A DNA stretch of 64,000 nucleotides, from positions 186,001-250,000 of the forward strand of contig CAVTEP010000011.1 of the NCBI GenBank assembly GCA_963733915.1, in the 5' to 3' direction. Positions 60,576-64,000 of the stretch are shown piece by piece. The DNA comes from Sulfomarinibacter sp963733915 (lineage in GTDB: Bacteria; Acidobacteriota; Thermoanaerobaculia; Thermoanaerobaculales; Sulfomarinibacteraceae). The translations under genes and the position numbers were made by a program. Positions within the stretch are counted from its first letter, which is position 1. The number at the start of each line of letters is the position of its first letter. The notes under the pieces were generated by a model, which had not been told where the DNA came from, made no database searches, and saw only the letters and a program-made list of their open reading frames with translations.

Positions 60576-61764
60576 ATTTGATGTTTGGGCGCCACCAGGG
60601 GAGCAGCCGCTCGGCCAGCGCCCGCCAGGCCGCGTCGGTGTCGGCGATGGCGTCACCACCGAGCTTTTCGAGGAGGGCATCGCCGAGCACCAACGCCAAC
60701 ATCGCCTCGAGGATGACCGGCGCCGCTCCGATGGCGGTCACGTCGGAACGTTCCCAGACGGTGGCGCCCGCCTCGCCGGTGGCGAGGTCGACCGACGGCA
60801 GCCCACGGCGAAGCGTCGAGATGGGTTTGAAGAAGGCCCGCACCACGACATCCGCACCGTTGGTCACCCCGCCCTCGAGACCGCCGGCCCTGTTGCCGAC
60901 CCGCTCCAACCGGCCGTCGACCAGCTCATACGGGTCGTGGGCCTGAGATCCGACGACCGAGGCGACCTCGATCCCGGCGCCGATGGCCGCCGCCTTGACC
61001 GATGGAATCGACACCAGGGCCTGGACGATACGGCCGTCGAGCTTGCGGTCCCAGTGGACATAGGAGCCCAAACCGGGCGGCAGTCCGCGCACCACCGCCC
61101 CGACCACGCCGCCCAGGGTCTCACCCTGCTCGCGGGCGGCGCGCACCGCTTCGACCAGCCGCTCCTCGTCGTCGGGCGTCGGTGTGACCAGCGGCGAGTC
61201 GTAGCGCACCCCGGCCAGATCCTCCCACGACGGCGCTCCATCGTGCGCAAGCTCGGGACCAACCCGCAACACCGCCGACCTCATTTCGACCCCGTAGCGC
61301 GCAAGCAGCTGGGCGCACACCCCGCCCGCCGCCACCCGCGCCGCCGTCTCCCGGGCCGACGCCCGTTCGAGCACGTTTCGCATGTCGCCGAGCTGATCGG
61401 TGGCGGCGCCGCCCGAGTAGTCCGCGTGCCCCGGTCGTGGCCTCGTCACCACCCGTTTCCCGGCGGCCTCGCGGTCGACCTGCCACGGGTCCATCACCGA
61501 CGACCAGTTTTCCCAGTCCAGGTTCGAGATCTCGAGGACCAGCGGCGAACCCAGGGTGCGGCCGTCGCGCAGACCACCCGTCACCCGCAGCTCATCACGC
61601 TCGATTCGCTGTCGGCCCCCGCGCCCGAAGCCGTGCTGGCGGCGCTTGAGCCAGCCGTCGATATGGCTCCGGTCGATTGCGAGGCCGGCCGGCAGTCCGT
61701 CGAGGATCGCACTCAACCCCGGCCCGTGCGATTCGCCACCGGTCAAGAGTCGCAGCCGTCTCAT
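60574..61764 (-). CDS. aroC: Chorismate synthase
   Basis: AroC removes phosphate from EPSP using reduced FMN to give chorismate. The 396-residue protein begins MRRLRLLTGGESHGPGL (family motif GESHG) and has RRQHGFGRGGRQRIERD, RPRPGHADYSGG (GHAD), VLERASARETAARVAAG (RSSARET-like), and the C-terminal GGVTNG, RADVV-type region and EAMLALVLGDALLEK. Length matches the longer bacterial form. The ATG at 61764 is preferred; the frame upstream lacks family sequence. It provides the substrate for pheA elsewhere in the window. The stop lies in a repeat arm. Confidence 0.95.
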   Translation of the reverse strand: MRRLRLLTGGESHGPGLSAILDGLPAGLAIDRSHIDGWLKRRQHGFGRGGRQRIERDELRVTGGLRDGRTLGSPLVLEISNLDWENWSSVMDPWQVDREAAGKRVVTRPRPGHADYSGGAATDQLGDMRNVLERASARETAARVAAGGVCAQLLARYGVEMRSAVLRVGPELAHDGAPSWEDLAGVRYDSPLVTPTPDDEERLVEAVRAAREQGETLGGVVGAVVRGLPPGLGSYVHWDRKLDGRIVQALVSIPSVKAAAIGAGIEVASVVGSQAHDPYELVDGRLERVGNRAGGLEGGVTNGADVVVRAFFKPISTLRRGLPSVDLATGEAGATVWERSDVTAIGAAPVILEAMLALVLGDALLEKLGGDAIADTDAAWRALAERLLPWWRPNIK

Positions 61765-61917
61765 GGGAGCCGCCACGTGAGCGTGCGACCGAAAGGTCCA
61801 CAGGACGCAGGCCGAGAGCGGGGGCGATCGATCATGGCCCGAGGATACGCGGACTCCCCCCACCTGCCAAGAACCGCCACGCGACATCGGCATCGCCGGT
61901 GCTAACATCGCGTTCAC

Positions 61918-63607
61918 ATGAGGAAAAGACTTTCGATTCTCGTTTTGACGGTGCTCGCCATGGCAATGCCGGTTGTGGGGCCGACCACGGTGGGGGCGGC
62001 TGACCCTCCCGTCACCCGGCACATCACCGTCCTTCACACCTCCGACCTCCACGGCGCGGTGCTTGCCGTTCAACGACTACGCCAACCGTCCGTCGGACCG
62101 GGGCTCGCTCGCCCAGGTGGCGACCATGGTCAAAGAGATCCGGGCCGGCGCCGGTCACCCGGTGCTATTGCTGGATTCGGGCGACACCCTGCAGGGCTCC
62201 CCGCTCGAGCAGTTCGTCCACGTGCGCTGGGGGGAACCGAGCCCGACCATCGACGCCATGAACCGCATGGGCTACCAGGCGATGGCGGTGGGCAACCACG
62301 AGTTCAACTTCGGGCTCGAGGTTTTGCGGCGTGCCGAAGCACAGGCCGTGTTCCCGTTTCTGTCCGCCAACAGCCTGCTCGTCGGCACCGACAAACCCGC
62401 CTTCCCGCCCTATCTGATCGTCGCAGCCGGCGACCTCAGGATCGGCGTCCTCGGGCTGACCACATCCAATATTCCCGGTTGGGAGAAGGCCGAGAACTAC
62501 GCCGGTCTTTATTTTCAGCCGATGGACGAGGCCGCCCGACTCTGGGTGCCGGTGCTGCGCGACACCGAGGGTTGCGACCTGGTGGTGGTGTTGGCCCACA
62601 CAGGCTTCGAAGTGGACCCCGAGACCGGCGTGCCCAACGGCACCGCCCACGAAAACTTCGTCTCGCGGTTGACCGAGGTCCCGGGGATCGATCTGCTGCT
62701 CACCGGCCACTCGCACGACGACATCCCGCCCCACCTGGTCAACGGCGTCATCGTCTCGCAACCCAAGGCCCGGGCGCAGCTTCTGACGCGGATCGACCTT
62801 TCGCTCGCGCGCGATGGCCCGGGCTGGAGGATCGAAAGCTGGGAGGGCGGCAATCACCCCTCGGGCACCGTAGCCGCTGATCCGGAGATCGTCGGAGCAA
62901 ATACCCTCGCCCACCAGCGTGTCGCCGAGACCCTTGACGGGCCCGTCGGCAAGGTCACGGCCGAGGTCCGGGTCGAGAACTGCCGCATCGAGGATTGCGC
63001 CGCGGTCGATCTCCTGCACGCGGTGCAGCTGGAGGCCTCGGGCGCCCAGCTGTCGCTGGCGGCGCTGCTCAACGCCAACGCCCCGCCGCTCTCTCCGGGC
63101 CCGGTCAACTGGCGTTGGATCCACGCCTTCTACGTCTACCCCAACACCCTGGTGGCGGTGCGTCTGACCGGCGCCCAGGTGCGCGACGTCCTCGAGCACG
63201 CCGCGCGCTTTTACGACGGGCTCGTGTGTCCGGCCGAGGGCGGCTGCACGGTCTTGACCGACGCCTCCATCCCCGAATACAACGTCGACACGATGGCCGG
63301 GGTGACCTACAGCATCGACCCCTCGCGGCCGGAGGGCTCGCGGATCCGGGACCTCCGCTTTGACGGCCTGCCGATCGACCCGGAGGCCGCCTTCACCGTG
63401 GCCTGCAACTCGTACCGGTCGGCGGGCGGCGGTCTCTTCCCGCACCTCGCGGAGGCCGAGGTCGTGTGGCGCTCGTCGGCCGAGATGAGCGATCTGATCG
63501 GCGACTATCTGATGACCCACCAGCCCTGGCGGCCGGTGGTGGACGACAACTGGCACATCGGACGCGACGTGACAGCGGAGGAACACGCCCAGGCGGGGGC
63601 GCCGTAA
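61918..63607 (+). CDS. Exported 5'-nucleotidase/2',3'-cyclic phosphodiesterase family protein, frame interrupted near the start
   Basis: The first frame encodes a signal peptide (MRKRLSILVLTVLAMAMPVV ... GAADPP) and the start of the metallophosphatase domain (ITVLHTSDLHGAVL). The next frame continues with PFNDYANRPSDRGSLAQVA, LLLDSGDTLQGSPLEQF, MAVGNHEFNFG, LLLTGHSHDD, and a 5'-nucleotidase C-terminal domain (about residue 350 on; GAQLSLAALLNANA, NTLVAVRLTGAQVRDVLEH, YRSAGGGLFP) to 63607. One extra base within 62062-62065 (GCTTGCC for GCTGCC) separates them. Corrected length is about 562 residues, normal for the family, which hydrolyses periplasmic nucleotides. Confidence 0.9.
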
Positions 63608-63647
63608 AGGACACAACATTGGAACGCAAAGAAATTAAGACGTTCGG

Positions 63648-63881
63648 GTCTTCCGGAATTGCGTGGGGTGTCAACTCTTCAATTTCGAATTTCGGAATTC
63701 GGATTTTCCACCCACCCGTCCCCGACGGAGTTGGTCGCATCCGTTGGACGGGCGGTCAGGGGCGGCGGCAGGGACAGCGGCCGGAGACCGCGTCAGGGGC
63801 AGTTGACAGCGACAGCTCCCGGCCGGACCGGCGCGGAGAACGTCGATCAGGTGTTTGGGTTGAGCAAGCGCCCTTCATGGC
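63648..63881. repeat. Dispersed repeat, copy B (partner at 25138-25372)
   Basis: It aligns with copy A over about 234 bp, including AATTTCG/GGAATTCGG words, CCACCCACCCGTCC, CAGGGGCAGTT and TTGAGCAAGCGCC. It overlaps the 3' part of the four-helix-bundle gene and its downstream flank. Confidence 0.85.
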
Positions 63882-64000
63882 GCGGACTTGATCGAAGGTA
63901 TCGAGCACGATCCTGGCGCTTCGTCCATCAACGACACCCGCCTGAACCAGGAGGCGAAGGTGGCTGTCGACCTCCTTGGCTGAGCCGTAGGCGATCCTCC
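63756..64000 (-). CDS. Four-helix-bundle (S23 / 23S rRNA intervening-sequence) protein, C-terminal part
   Basis: The minus strand entering from the right edge encodes RIAYGSAKEVDSHLRLLVQA, then VVDGRSARIVLDTFDQVRAMKG, which matches the third and fourth helices of the four-helix-bundle family (usual pattern GSAxELExxLxLAxxLG). After M40 or so the sequence becomes a 40-residue basic, Ser/Arg-rich tail up to the stop at 63758-63756, encoded inside the dispersed repeat and probably not ancestral. Such genes are often found in rRNA intervening sequences or as small mobile passengers. Function is unknown. Confidence 0.7.
   Translation of the reverse strand, partial: RIAYGSAKEVDSHLRLLVQAGVVDGRSARIVLDTFDQVRAMKGACSTQTPDRRSPRRSGRELSLSTAPDAVSGRCPCRRP

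Overview
The window is GC-rich, densely packed bacterial chromosome with no phage, CRISPR array or rRNA operon. The gene content suggests an Acidobacteriota bacterium, probably of the Thermoanaerobaculia lineage: two DUF4388 (PATAN) proteins, GAF-type sigma-54 activators, a DsrC-family protein, and an exported-protein tail of the DGFESGNT type. No rRNA or marker tree could be run, so this placement is an inference. Compatible-solute genes (glucosylglycerate type) fit a saline or marine habitat.

Layout. 1-3.7 kb: a class A penicillin-binding protein cut by the window edge, a heavily decayed exported-protein gene, and convergent folK and pyrE. 3.7-10.1 kb (minus strand): a sigma-54 response regulator, an ALDH7-type dehydrogenase, a NYN-domain protein and two DUF4388 proteins, one with J-domain and TPRs, one with a SPOR domain. 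10.2-10.6 kb: tRNA-Val and tRNA-Asp with a promoter, two terminators and a duplicated tRNA-Asp 3' end. 10.8-14 kb: a small CBM48-like protein, a PpsR-type regulator, a membrane protein and a sulfatase-fold hydrolase. 14-18.4 kb: a sigma-54 activator followed by a sigma-54 promoter and a partner-switching cassette (small peptide, RsbW-like kinase, STAS antagonist, SpoIIE/RsbU-like phosphatase). 18.4-21.7 kb: acyl-CoA synthetase co-transcribed with a TetR regulator, and a second TetR, each with a palindromic operator. 21.9-31.9 kb: uncharacterised exported proteins, a diguanylate cyclase, UbiA, an ArnT-like glycosyltransferase, a CDF transporter, a MOSC protein, pheA and a membrane protein. 32-35.3 kb: an RRM protein, ychF, a ureohydrolase and a tandem DsrC fusion. 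35.5-38.8 kb: a three-gene glycosylglycerate operon. 39-43.6 kb: an AraC regulator, tRNA-Arg and a NatAB-like ABC pair. 43.7-50.7 kb: a PEP/pyruvate-binding protein and a Gld-like ABC exporter cluster. 50.9-64 kb: FHA protein, S9 peptidase, carA, carB (frameshifted), SDR, aroC, 5'-nucleotidase (frameshifted) and the end of a four-helix-bundle gene.

Two features cut across the window. First, many intergenic gaps hold the same kind of element: a tandem array of a 7- or 8-base word, usually a C-rich linker of the CCCACCCACCC type, then an array of the complementary word. The word differs from gap to gap while the architecture is kept, and the arms often run into or supply the stop codons of flanking genes. 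Second, three otherwise well-conserved genes (carB, the 5'-nucleotidase and the start of a DUF4340 protein) each carry one extra base, which could be assembly error or real lesions.

The most novel candidates are the sigma-54-driven partner-switching locus (14.0-18.4 kb), the tandem DsrC protein with rearranged cysteines (34.6-35.3 kb), and the variable-word palindromic intergenic elements.
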